NCBI GenBank assembly: GCA_904396155.1
Contig: CAJFOI010000012.1
Span: 1-64,000 of the forward strand
Source: Candidatus Avispirillum faecium
GTDB taxonomy: Bacteria; Bacillota; Clostridia; Oscillospirales; CAG-272
Direction: 5' to 3'
DNA length: 64,000 nucleotides
Part shown: piece after piece, positions 52,037 through 60,664 of the stretch
Position numbering within the stretch: the first letter of the stretch is position 1
How the letters are laid out: every line of letters begins with the position of its first letter
Notes under the pieces: generated by a model
Told to the model about the DNA's origin: nothing
The model's database searches: none
What the model saw: only the letters and a program-made list of their open reading frames with translations
Translations under genes and position numbers: made by a program

Positions 52037-54409
52037 TCACTTATGCCGCAATTCAATGACAGTCACTCCATAATCTCCTTCTCCGTACTGGCCCACCCGA
52101 TAGGACTCCACACGGCTGTCCCGCTTCAAATAATTCCAAATTGCCTGACGAAGCGCGCCGGTCCCTTTACCGTGGATCACTGTAACACTGTAAATTCCCG
52201 CTACCAACGCATCGTCTAAATAACGATCCAGCATAAAGCAGGCATCGTCGCCAATCATGCCCCGCACGTCCAGCTCCGGCTTGAAGGACCTGGCTGCGGC
52301 AGCCCTGTAGGCAGAGCGAGATGTCTGCTTTCCCTTTTCACCCACTGCTCCTTCGTCTTCCAAAAGACGCAGCTGGGATACATTCATTTTGGTTTTCAAA
52401 ATTCCCATTTGGAGCAGGACATTTCCTTTTTTGTCCGGATCCTCCAGCAGCGTCCCCTTGGTACCCAGACTGCGGTGTATTACAGCATCGCCCTTTTTCA
52501 AAGGCCGGGGCAGCACATAGTCGTCTTCTTTTTCCTCCGGAGTGTTTTTTTCATAAAAATCCTTGACCGCCGCTTTTATATTCTTTTTCGCCTTTGAAAT
52601 CTTGTCTCCAAAGTCTTCCTTTTCCTTTGCCTGCTTTGCCTCCTCCAGCTGTTTCAAAATAAAGTCGCTGGAAGCCCGGGCACTGTCCAGTGTCTGGCGC
52701 GCCTTTTCCAAAATGCGGTCCGCTTCCTTCTGTGCCGCCCCCAGCTTTTTTTCCAGGGCTGCCTGGGCATCCCGCTTGAAGGCTTCATATTCCATCCGAA
52801 GTGTGCGCGCCCGTTCCTTTTCCGCTTCCAATTCGGAACGCTGGATTTCCATTTTTTCGATCACAGCCTCAAAGCTGCGGCTGCCGCGGTCCACATACCC
52901 CCGCGCCCGGTCTACAATACGCCCGGGCAGGCCCAAGCGCTCTGAAATCGCAAAGGCATTGGATTTTCCCGGTGTGCCGATCATCAGGCGATAAGTAGGG
53001 CGCAGGGTTTCCACGTCAAATTCACAGCTGGCATTGCACACTCCCGCACGTTCGACGGCAAAAGCCTTAAGCTCTGCATAATGAGTCGTCGCAGCGCAAA
53101 GCGCACCTGCCGAGAGCACTTCCTCCAAAATTGCGGTGGCAAGCGCGGCGCCCTCTACCGGATCGGTGCCCGAACCAAGCTCATCAAACAAAACAAGAGA
53201 CCGCGCTGTCATCTGCTCCAAAATCGACACGATCCCTACCATATGCGAGGAAAAGGTAGACAGAGATTGTTCGATGGACTGCTCATCTCCGATATCTGCG
53301 AAAACAGCATCAAACACACACGTACAAGCGCGCTCACAGGGAACCTGCAGGCCCGCCTGAGACATCAGGGAGAAAAGTCCCAGCGTCTTGAGCGCTACCG
53401 TTTTTCCTCCGGTATTGGGACCGGTAATCACCAGCATACTGTAATCTCCGCCGATTCGGATATCTACTGGCACCGCTTTTTCGATCAAAGGATGGCGGCA
53501 GCGGACAAAATCCACACACCGCTCCTCCGAAATGGTCGGCGCGCAGGCGTTCATACGATATGCCAGCTCCGCACAGGCATAAATAAAGGCAAGCTCCGTG
53601 ATGTTTTCATAGTCACACACGATTGTAAACGCTTTTTCCGCTACAAGACCGGAAAGCTCCCAGAGGATCCGCTCGATTTCATGCTCCCGCTCGCTCTCCA
53701 GCTGCCGCAGTTCATTGTTTGCTTCCACCACACGCATCGGCTCGATGAACAATGTGGCTCCCGAGGCGGAGGTGTCGTGGACAAGCCCCTTGATCTCATT
53801 TTTGTATTCACTCTTGACCGGGATCACAAAACGACCGCCTCGGGTCGTCACAATATTCTCCTGGAGATATTTCGCATATGCGCTGCCCTGGGTATACTGC
53901 TGCATCAAATCCGCGATCCGTGCACTCGTTTTGCGAATCTTTTGACTAATCTCCAAAAGAGCGGGGCTGGCGTCATCCGCCATCATTTCCTCGGAAATAA
54001 TGGCCCGGCTGATTCTCTCCTCCAGAGATTTCTCCGTCTCCAGCCTTGCAAAAATTTCATCCAACACCGTTTCAAATGTGCGATCGCTTTTGCTGTACTC
54101 CAAAAGAGACCGGGCAGTCCGCAGGACATTGGCACAGTCCAGCAGTTCCCGCATGGAGAGAGCGGCTCCTTTTTCCGCCCGCTCGCAGGCAGGGTGGATA
54201 TCCCGTACGGATCCGAAAGAGGGCGTCCCTTTCTGCCCCAGGAGTCGTTTGGCATCCTCTGTGCACTGCTGCCGCCGGCGGACAACATCCATATCAAAGG
54301 ATGGAACAAGCTCCAGCGCGCGCTTCCGTGCGCCTTCCGTCAGCGCCGCATCTGCCAGAAGCTGTCGAATTTTATCAAATTCCAATATGGAAAAAACTTT
54401 TTCGTTCAT
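52037..54409 (-). CDS. mutS2: Endonuclease MutS2
   Basis: A 790-residue ATPase-nuclease. Helical core and clamp regions (about 1-320) precede the ABC-type ATPase with Walker A GPNTGGKT and Walker B LVLFDELGSGTDP. A long coiled coil follows (about 510-610), then a KOW-like stretch and the C-terminal Smr nuclease domain with LDVRGM and HGKGTGALR. MutS2 limits recombination and, in Firmicutes, splits collided ribosomes. The latter fits with rqcH in this genome. The ATG at 54409 follows GAGGAAC. Confidence 0.95.
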   Translation of the reverse strand: MNEKVFSILEFDKIRQLLADAALTEGARKRALELVPSFDMDVVRRRQQCTEDAKRLLGQKGTPSFGSVRDIHPACERAEKGAALSMRELLDCANVLRTARSLLEYSKSDRTFETVLDEIFARLETEKSLEERISRAIISEEMMADDASPALLEISQKIRKTSARIADLMQQYTQGSAYAKYLQENIVTTRGGRFVIPVKSEYKNEIKGLVHDTSASGATLFIEPMRVVEANNELRQLESEREHEIERILWELSGLVAEKAFTIVCDYENITELAFIYACAELAYRMNACAPTISEERCVDFVRCRHPLIEKAVPVDIRIGGDYSMLVITGPNTGGKTVALKTLGLFSLMSQAGLQVPCERACTCVFDAVFADIGDEQSIEQSLSTFSSHMVGIVSILEQMTARSLVLFDELGSGTDPVEGAALATAILEEVLSAGALCAATTHYAELKAFAVERAGVCNASCEFDVETLRPTYRLMIGTPGKSNAFAISERLGLPGRIVDRARGYVDRGSRSFEAVIEKMEIQRSELEAEKERARTLRMEYEAFKRDAQAALEKKLGAAQKEADRILEKARQTLDSARASSDFILKQLEEAKQAKEKEDFGDKISKAKKNIKAAVKDFYEKNTPEEKEDDYVLPRPLKKGDAVIHRSLGTKGTLLEDPDKKGNVLLQMGILKTKMNVSQLRLLEDEGAVGEKGKQTSRSAYRAAAARSFKPELDVRGMIGDDACFMLDRYLDDALVAGIYSVTVIHGKGTGALRQAIWNYLKRDSRVESYRVGQYGEGDYGVTVIELRHK

Positions 54410-54444
54410 GTTCCTCTTTCTATCCAGGCACACCGTGCCCTCTA

Positions 54445-55242
54445 TCAAAACAATATGGATTTGTAAAAGCCGAGGGTGGAAAAGGAATGTTCGATATGGT
54501 GCAAAAGGTACTTTTCGCACACCTGTGCAAACAAATGCAGATCCTCCTTCTCCAATGTAAAAGACAAAAACCGATTGACCGGCGCCGCTTCCAGATACCG
54601 TATAGCAGACAAAACACCTGCGGTGAGCGGCAGATAATACTGCGCCGTCCCGTCGCTGTCCGGCGGAGCACTCTCCGCCTCTCGCCGGGCTCTGTCCCTG
54701 CAGGTGCGGCACAAGAGCCGTCCGTTCATAATATCCAAATAGATTTTCTCTGCCGTCTCACACCCGCACATGCCGCAGGCTTCCAATTGCGGCTGAAACC
54801 CCATTTCACAGGCGAACTTAAATTCAAAAGCGGCTTTCAGCTGCTGCAGGGAAAGATCCTTTTTTTCGCTGAGGGCATACAGTGCGTTCAGCGTCAGCCG
54901 CAAAAGTACGGGATCGGCTGTCCCCTCCACAGAGCCATCTGCGCATACGTCGCATATATATGCAGCCAGAGCCATTTTGTCCAAATCAGTGCGTAAGCCG
55001 TAAAAGCACTGGGACAGCTCGCTTTCTACAATGTAATAATACTGCCCGGACCGGCGAAGCGTAAAAGTGCTGTAACAAAAGGGCTGGCAGGCAGCCATGT
55101 TCTTGCTTTTCAGGCTTTTGACCCCCTTGCCCATAATGGACATACGCCCCTGTTCCATCGTGACCAGTGTGATAATCTTGTCGGCCTCCCCGACCTCCGT
55201 TTCCCTTACGGTAAGGCCATGCACCGTCAGCTTTTCCATCAC
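54445..55242 (-). CDS. recO: DNA repair protein RecO
   Basis: A 265-residue recombination mediator loading RecA with RecFR. An N-terminal OB fold (residues 1-80, TVHGLTVRETEVGEADKIIT) is followed by a helical domain carrying the zinc cysteines CGMCGC and CRTC. The start is GTG 55242 (GGAG at 9 bases) or the ATG next to it at 55239. It begins 6 bases after era. Confidence 0.94.
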   Translation of the reverse strand: MMEKLTVHGLTVRETEVGEADKIITLVTMEQGRMSIMGKGVKSLKSKNMAACQPFCYSTFTLRRSGQYYYIVESELSQCFYGLRTDLDKMALAAYICDVCADGSVEGTADPVLLRLTLNALYALSEKKDLSLQQLKAAFEFKFACEMGFQPQLEACGMCGCETAEKIYLDIMNGRLLCRTCRDRARREAESAPPDSDGTAQYYLPLTAGVLSAIRYLEAAPVNRFLSFTLEKEDLHLFAQVCEKYLLHHIEHSFSTLGFYKSILF

Positions 55243-55248
55243 GCGGCA

Positions 55249-56142
55249 TCACTCCAAATTCTTGGGATTGTATCCGAAATCGTGGAGATAAAAATCGCTG
55301 TCCCGCCAGTTTTCCTTTACTTTGACCCAAAGGTTCAAATACACCTTCGTTCCAAAAAAATTCTCCAAATCTTCTCTGGCACGGGAACCGATCAGCTTCA
55401 GCGTCTGCCCGTTTTTGCCGATAATGATGCCTTTGTGAGATTCCCGCTCACAGAAAATCTCCGCGCGAATGGAAATCAGTCCCTCTGTCTCCTTGAACTC
55501 CTCGATCACCACAGCCACGCCGTGGGGGATCTCCTCAGACAGGGTCCGCAGCAGCTTTTCCCGGATAAATTCCGCGGCGACCTGCCGTTCCGGCTGATCG
55601 GTAAGCATGTCCGCCTCGAACATCCAATCGGATGCATAGAGAAATTTCTCCGCCTCAGAAAGGACAACATCCACATTTTTCCCCTTCAGAGCGCTCACCG
55701 GAACAAAGGCGGCAAAGTCATACAGGGCGGCGTATTCTGCAATGGTTTTTGCCAGCTGCTCCCGCTGATACAGATCCACCTTGTTTAAAACCAGCATTGC
55801 CGGAAGACCGGATTCCTCGATTTGCCGCATCACATTCCGCTCCACCGTGCCGGGAGAGTGCCCCGCATCGGCAAGCAAAATCACCGCATCGGCACTGCCC
55901 ATGGACGTACGCACGCTTTTCATCATATAGCTTCCCAGCTTTGTCCTGGGCTTGTGAATCCCAGGCGTATCCAAAAAGACAAACTGATTCTCTCCTTTGG
56001 TGAGAACGCCCATGATCCGATTCCTGGTCGTCTGGGGCTTGCTGGATACAATCACCACTTTCTCCCCCAGCAGCGCATTCATCAGCGTGGACTTTCCCAC
56101 ATTGGGCCTGCCCACAATGGCTATAAAAGCAGTTTTTCTCAT
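55249..56142 (-). CDS. era: GTPase Era
   Basis: A 297-residue GTPase for 16S rRNA and 30S maturation. G1 GRPNVGKST, G3 DTPGIHKPR, G4 NKVDLY and G5 SALKGKNVD, then a C-terminal KH domain (IIIGKNGQTLKLIGSRAREDLE). ATG 56142 matches family N termini; a GTG at 56157 overlapping the ybeY stop (GTGA) is a real alternative. Confidence 0.96.
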   Translation of the reverse strand: MRKTAFIAIVGRPNVGKSTLMNALLGEKVVIVSSKPQTTRNRIMGVLTKGENQFVFLDTPGIHKPRTKLGSYMMKSVRTSMGSADAVILLADAGHSPGTVERNVMRQIEESGLPAMLVLNKVDLYQREQLAKTIAEYAALYDFAAFVPVSALKGKNVDVVLSEAEKFLYASDWMFEADMLTDQPERQVAAEFIREKLLRTLSEEIPHGVAVVIEEFKETEGLISIRAEIFCERESHKGIIIGKNGQTLKLIGSRAREDLENFFGTKVYLNLWVKVKENWRDSDFYLHDFGYNPKNLE

Positions 56143-56153
56143 TCTTGTTTTTC

Positions 56154-56648
56154 TCACTCTCCGTTTTTCAGCGCTTCCCGCCGAATATGCATACGCTCCA
56201 GAATCTCACGCTGCCTTGCGCGCATATCTTCATCCTCTGCAGAAGAGCGTTCGTGATCATATCCCAGTAGATGGAGCGTGGAATGAACCGTCAGGAAAGC
56301 CACCTCCCGCCGAAAACTGTGCCCGTATTCCTCCGCTTGCTCTCCGGCGCGTTCCAGGGAAAGCACAATGTCCCCCAAAGGCAAAGCCATCTCTTCTGCC
56401 GGGATCTCTTCCTGTGCAAAATCAAACATGGGAAAAGACAGCACGTCCGTAGGTACGTCTTTTTGTCTGTATTCCCGATTCAAAGCACAGATTCCTTCAT
56501 TGTCTGTAAAGGTGACAGACACTTCGCAGTCGTGTGAAAAACCCTCAAATTGCAGTGTGGCCAAAACTGCACTGCGCACCAGGCTGCGCAAGGCCCCATC
56601 CACAGGTACCTTTTTCTGGGCATTGTCAAAATACACCTTCAGCTTCAT
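56154..56648 (-). CDS. ybeY: Endoribonuclease YbeY
   Basis: A 164-residue zinc-dependent RNase in rRNA maturation and quality control. The metal motif is HSTLHLLGYDH (HxxxHxxxxxH). TDVLSFPMFD and PLGDIVLS are typical. It overlaps phoH upstream by 4 bases (ATGA) and era lies immediately downstream, the conserved ybeY-era order. Confidence 0.96.
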   Translation of the reverse strand: MKLKVYFDNAQKKVPVDGALRSLVRSAVLATLQFEGFSHDCEVSVTFTDNEGICALNREYRQKDVPTDVLSFPMFDFAQEEIPAEEMALPLGDIVLSLERAGEQAEEYGHSFRREVAFLTVHSTLHLLGYDHERSSAEDEDMRARQREILERMHIRREALKNGE

Positions 56649-57682
56649 GGATTTCCCTTCTGTCCGCCGCTTTTTCGATGGATTTTATAGGCTTGCGCAG
56701 CCTTTGTCCGTTTTTCCCGATCATTTTTCTCATAGGCTAAAATGATTTTCTGCACCAAGCGATGACGCACCACATCCCGCTCTGAAAACTCGTATATGCC
56801 AATATCCTCGATGTTTTTCAAAATCTTCACCGCCTGCGCAAGACCGCTGCGCTGACCGAGGGGAAGGTCTGTCTGTGTAAGGTCTCCGGTAACTACTGCC
56901 TTGGAACCGTTTCCAAGCCGGGTTAAAAACATTTTCATCTGTTCCGGCGTAGTGTTCTGCGCTTCGTCCAGGATAATAAAGGAGTCGTCCAGTGTGCGCC
57001 CCCGCATATATGCAAGAGGTGCAATCTCGATGATCATTTTTTCCATAAGCCGGCTGCAGTTTTCCATCCCCAACATATCGTACAGAGCATCATACAAGGG
57101 ACGGAGATAAGGATCGATTTTGCTTTGCAGATCTCCCGGCAAAAAACCCAGCCGCTCTCCCGCCTCTACGGCGGGACGCGTGAGGATGATACGCGTCACC
57201 TCATGCGCCCGCAATGCCTTTACCGCCATGGCCACAGCGAGGTAGGTTTTTCCTGTTCCCGCAGGTCCCACACCCATCACGATGGTGTTCTTTTTTATGG
57301 CCTCCACATATTTGCGCTGTCCCACCGTTTTTGCTTTCACCGGACGCCCCTTCGCAGTAATGCAGACGCAGTCATCGGACATTTTAGAAAGCTCCTGTCC
57401 TTGTCCGTCGGAAATCATGCCGATCACATAGTCCACCGTCTGCTCCGGTATATCTTCATTGAGAATCGCTACTTTTTTCAAATAATCCACAACAGAAGCT
57501 GCCCGCTGTGCCTGCGTCTCCTCGCCTTCAATGATGATAGAGTCGCCCTCGGACTCCTCGCTGGCGCGATTATAAATCCGCACATCGAAAGCATCCTGTA
57601 CCCGGCGGATGTTTTTGTCATAGCTGCCGAAAATCCGCAGAGTCACCTCACTGTCCGGTATTTTAATGATCTTTTGTGCCAT
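56645..57682 (-). CDS. phoH: PhoH-family ATPase
   Basis: A 345-residue protein with an N-terminal KH-like region and a PhoH ATPase domain: Walker A GPAGTGKTYLA, LTRPAVEAGERLGFLPGD and Walker B FIILDEAQN. RNA-related function is suggested by the KH part and its invariable pairing with ybeY. The ATG at 57682 lies inside the last codons of yqfD (20-base overlap); an in-frame ATG at 57706 would deepen the overlap. Confidence 0.95.
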   Translation of the reverse strand: MAQKIIKIPDSEVTLRIFGSYDKNIRRVQDAFDVRIYNRASEESEGDSIIIEGEETQAQRAASVVDYLKKVAILNEDIPEQTVDYVIGMISDGQGQELSKMSDDCVCITAKGRPVKAKTVGQRKYVEAIKKNTIVMGVGPAGTGKTYLAVAMAVKALRAHEVTRIILTRPAVEAGERLGFLPGDLQSKIDPYLRPLYDALYDMLGMENCSRLMEKMIIEIAPLAYMRGRTLDDSFIILDEAQNTTPEQMKMFLTRLGNGSKAVVTGDLTQTDLPLGQRSGLAQAVKILKNIEDIGIYEFSERDVVRHRLVQKIILAYEKNDREKRTKAAQAYKIHRKSGGQKGNP

Positions 57683-58895
57683 CTTCTTCCGCTCTCTTAT
57701 TTTCATTTGGATTTTCCTGAATGGTTAGAGGTTGCTGCACTGCTATATTCGCAAGGCAATACAATCGGCAGTGAATACGATACACCCCATCGTCCTTCAA
57801 AGAAGCGTCCGTTGTCTTTTCCAGCAGTTGGGCATCTGCCAACGTCTCACTCAGCTGCTCCCTGTATTTTTGATAAGCAAGTACCTTTGCTTCTTCCTCC
57901 GTCAAGGTAACTTGCTGCATCTCATATTCCTGATATGTCACTGTCTGCACCCACAGGGGCAATGCAATGCTGTCAAAGAGATAAATCTGCCTTTTTGCAT
58001 ATATTGTATCATAAAAGTCATAGGGAATTCTACTATTTAGAAAAAGATTTGTCTGAAATTGAAAAAAAGTGAGAGACTTTTTTTCAATTTCGTGCCCGGT
58101 AAGCACCTTTTGTTCCGTTTGTAAAGGAACCTCTACCGTAAAGTCCCGTATTACTTTTGCGTAAACTTCTCCCGCAGCGCTTTCATACCGCAGCCCTGTC
58201 TCCCCATAACTGATCACACCGCTGAGAAGCAGTTCTCCCTGTCGCACCGTATCGCCGATGGCCACCTGCGGTTTTCCTTCATACGCCGCGATCTGCTCGA
58301 TCTGTCCGTCTTCCGCCGCCACTACGTTGTAATGCTGACGCTCCTCCTCATCGCTTCGCTCTGCAAGGGTTTCCCGCACCTCCACATGAGCATGGGTCCC
58401 GTCCATATTTACAGAAATCCAGGCAATGTCCGGACAGCGCAGAAGAAAAGTGTTGTGCAGCTTTGCAAAATCGATGTCCCGAAAGGAATCTCCCACTCCG
58501 CAACCCAGTTCCTGCAAAAGCTCGATGATCTCGCTCTCTTCTACCCGACTGTTGCCGCTGACCTCCACACACCAGATCCGCCCGCCGGAAATCACCAAAA
58601 GGACCACAAAAATCAGCGCGCCCACACCGATCCCCCAGCGCTTCCGGTATCGATAAAAAAGCCTTGGAAGTCCCTGCAAAGCTCCCAGCTCCCAGGAAAT
58701 CCCATGGGCGGCAAATGCCCTTTCCAAAAGTTTTCTTTTATAAGCGGGAACCGTAAAGTGAAGATCACCCTCTGGATCTTTCTCCATATGTTCATATGGA
58801 ATATCCAAACATGCCAGCAAATTGATTGCTCCAACACTCCAAGCTTTTCGTACCAAAAAAGCCCGGCTTCCCAAAAGAAAAGATATGAGTCTCAC
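57663..58895 (-). CDS. yqfD: Sporulation protein YqfD (SpoIV-like)
   Basis: A 410-residue protein with an N-terminal soluble region, one transmembrane helix at about residues 88-105 (GIGVGALIFVVLLVISG) and a large second domain with VEVSGNSRVEESEI and HVEVRET, typical of YqfD. It is made in the mother cell and is required for efficient sporulation in related bacteria. It overlaps yqfC by 4 bases (GTGA) and starts with GTG. Confidence 0.92.
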   Translation of the reverse strand: MRLISFLLGSRAFLVRKAWSVGAINLLACLDIPYEHMEKDPEGDLHFTVPAYKRKLLERAFAAHGISWELGALQGLPRLFYRYRKRWGIGVGALIFVVLLVISGGRIWCVEVSGNSRVEESEIIELLQELGCGVGDSFRDIDFAKLHNTFLLRCPDIAWISVNMDGTHAHVEVRETLAERSDEEERQHYNVVAAEDGQIEQIAAYEGKPQVAIGDTVRQGELLLSGVISYGETGLRYESAAGEVYAKVIRDFTVEVPLQTEQKVLTGHEIEKKSLTFFQFQTNLFLNSRIPYDFYDTIYAKRQIYLFDSIALPLWVQTVTYQEYEMQQVTLTEEEAKVLAYQKYREQLSETLADAQLLEKTTDASLKDDGVYRIHCRLYCLANIAVQQPLTIQENPNENKRAEEDGTKDH

Positions 58896-59173
58896 GTTTC
58901 ACCACCGCCAAACTGGATTTGTGTAATATGTCCCTCGATGCTTAAAATATCGCCGCGAAATACAGACAGGCAAAGATTCTGCCCATGGATCATCACTGAC
59001 CCGGAAATTGTATTCACTACGATTTTTTCGCTGTCATAATCTACGATCCCGCGGCATCCGGAAAGCAGCAATTCCCTGTTCCCGTGGACCTCTAACATAG
59101 CGCAATGGCCCACAGCAGTCTCCAGCTTTGACCAAAATTGCCGTTCTTCATGATACTTTTTTTTCGTTTTCAC
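58892..59173 (-). CDS. yqfC: YqfC/YabP-family sporulation protein
   Basis: A 93-residue protein of the YabP/YqfC family, with the core ELLLSGCRGIVDYDSEKIVVNTISG followed by LCLSVFRGDILSIEG in shortened form here. Members act in spore coat and envelope formation under sigma-E. The start is GTG at 59173, with GGGAGG 5 bases upstream. It leads the block yqfC-yqfD-phoH-ybeY-era-recO-mutS2. No clear sigma-E promoter was found. Confidence 0.92.
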   Translation of the reverse strand: MKTKKKYHEERQFWSKLETAVGHCAMLEVHGNRELLLSGCRGIVDYDSEKIVVNTISGSVMIHGQNLCLSVFRGDILSIEGHITQIQFGGGET

Positions 59174-59322
59174 AATACCTCCCGAAAAATTCCCCGCCCT
59201 TCGGCATATGCTTTAACAGAACTGTGTTGGTTTTGCATTCTATTTCATTCAATAAAAGATATGCCGACGTTTTCTGTTCCATGCAGAAGGTGCCGAGTTC
59301 AAATCCTTGGTGAGGGCAATTC

Positions 59323-60378
59323 ATGAAAAAGACAAAATTGCAGCTTCTGGCAGCAGGCCTCCTTCTTGGAGGGATCCTGCTCATCGTTTTTTCAGATAGG
59401 GCCGGTACATACACGCTGGACGGTCTTCTCCTGTGCGCGACAAAAATCATCCCTTCTCTGTTTCCCTATATGGTGATTTCCTCCTTATTGGTATATTCGG
59501 GCCTTGCTGAACGACTCGGCCGCATAATCCCGGTTGCATCGGCCTTCAACCTTCCAAGAGAGGCGGGCGCTCCTTTGATCCTGGGGGCCGTCTGCGGATT
59601 CCCCGTAGGTGCAAAAACAGCTGTAGACTTGTTCAAAAACGGCTGCATCAGCAAGACCCAATCGGAAGTATTGATCAGCATATCCAACAATACAGGTCCC
59701 TCCTTTGTGGTAGGGGTCGTCGGCGCTCTTTTTTGGGGCAGCCCGGGATTTGGATGGGCTCTGTATTTCTTTCAGCTTCTTGCCGCTGCTGCCGCAGGAG
59801 GAATCGTCAATCGTCTTCTGTTTCCTTTTCGCAATTCCGGTTTGTCAGGCAAGGTGTCACGTCCTGCCCGTCCTTTTTCCCTGCTGTTTTCCACTGCTGT
59901 GTCGGAAGCTGCCGCTTCCTGTCTGTCCATCTGTGGATTTGTCGCCTTTTTTTATGTGGTCATCCGATTTATTACCGATGCACTGACAGTTGTAAGCGCC
60001 GGGCCCCTTCCATCCGCACTCATCGCTGCATGTCTGGAATTTTCCACCGGCACTGCCTTGAGCGCAGATTTGGGTGGCTGGGCAGGCGCTTTCCTATGCG
60101 GATTTTCCGTAGGATGGGCAGGACTCTCTGTCTTTTTCCAAGCTGGAGCGTTCGCTCTGCCGGCAGGATTGTCCTTAAAGCGTACCGTGGCTGTGAAATC
60201 TCTCCAAGGGATATTCACAGGCGCGCTGAGTGCCGTATATGTATCCGTTTTTCCCGTTGCGCCTGCGCGCCTCTCCGTAGATGCCATTTCCATAGCAGAA
60301 TCGGCAGGCGGTGCTGTACTTCTATTCTGTGTTCTCCTTTTGCTTGCAGTTTTTGCAAAACCAAAGAGGAAATCATAG
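59323..60378 (+). CDS. YlbJ-type sporulation integral membrane protein
   Basis: A 351-residue protein with about eight hydrophobic helices. The paired nucleoside-recognition (Gate) motifs are GAVCGFPVGAKTAVDLF with ISNNTGPSF, and FSVGWAGLSVFFQ. This matches the YlbJ family, needed for spore cortex formation, although it is about 50 residues shorter than the Bacillus protein. The ATG follows GGTGAGGG. It diverges from yqfC. An uptake role for a nucleoside-like solute has been suggested for related Gate proteins but is not shown. Confidence 0.87.
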   Translation: MKKTKLQLLAAGLLLGGILLIVFSDRAGTYTLDGLLLCATKIIPSLFPYMVISSLLVYSGLAERLGRIIPVASAFNLPREAGAPLILGAVCGFPVGAKTAVDLFKNGCISKTQSEVLISISNNTGPSFVVGVVGALFWGSPGFGWALYFFQLLAAAAAGGIVNRLLFPFRNSGLSGKVSRPARPFSLLFSTAVSEAAASCLSICGFVAFFYVVIRFITDALTVVSAGPLPSALIAACLEFSTGTALSADLGGWAGAFLCGFSVGWAGLSVFFQAGAFALPAGLSLKRTVAVKSLQGIFTGALSAVYVSVFPVAPARLSVDAISIAESAGGAVLLFCVLLLLAVFAKPKRKS

Positions 60379-60394
60379 AAAATTTGAAAACTCC

Positions 60395-60423
60395 TTGATT
60401 TCATCCTGATTTTTTCGTATAAT
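60395..60423 (+). promoter_or_regulatory. Promoter of the small Cys protein-prfB unit
   Basis: -35 TTGATT (60395-60400), 17-bp spacer, -10 TATAAT (60418-60423), 30 bases before the ATG at 60453. Confidence 0.75.
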
Positions 60424-60452
60424 AAAGGTAAATATGCAGGGAGATGAGAACG

Positions 60453-60650
60453 ATGTCAGATGAAAAAATATGTGCCTTTTGTGAATTTGCCTGTCCCATT
60501 TATGATGCGGACGCAATGCTTTGCAAAAAACGTGGTGTGGTTTCCAAAGCATATACCTGCAAAAAGTTCTCCTTTGATCCCCTGAAGCACAAACCTCCTC
60601 GTATCAACACCGCCCCGAAACTGGAATACGTGGATATCGACACTTTATAA
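60453..60650 (+). CDS. Small cysteine-rich protein
   Basis: Sixty-five residues with four cysteines: CAFC, then single Cys about 8, 19 and 30 residues further (CPIYD, LCKKRG, TCKKF), and the C-terminal SFDPLKHKPP. The spacing CxxC-x7-C suggests a small metal site. Similar short proteins occur in Clostridia, but I know no function. The ATG at 60453 follows GGGAG; the one at 60444 is too close. prfB follows 14 bases downstream, so they share a promoter. Confidence 0.8.
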   Translation: MSDEKICAFCEFACPIYDADAMLCKKRGVVSKAYTCKKFSFDPLKHKPPRINTAPKLEYVDIDTL

Positions 60651-60664
60651 CACCGGAGGAACCG

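Noticed and set aside
59285-59318. tRNA T-arm-like sequence (GAGTTCAAATCC) before the ylbJ-type gene
   Set aside because: The flanking stem does not pair properly and no matching 5' acceptor, D or anticodon arm lies upstream.
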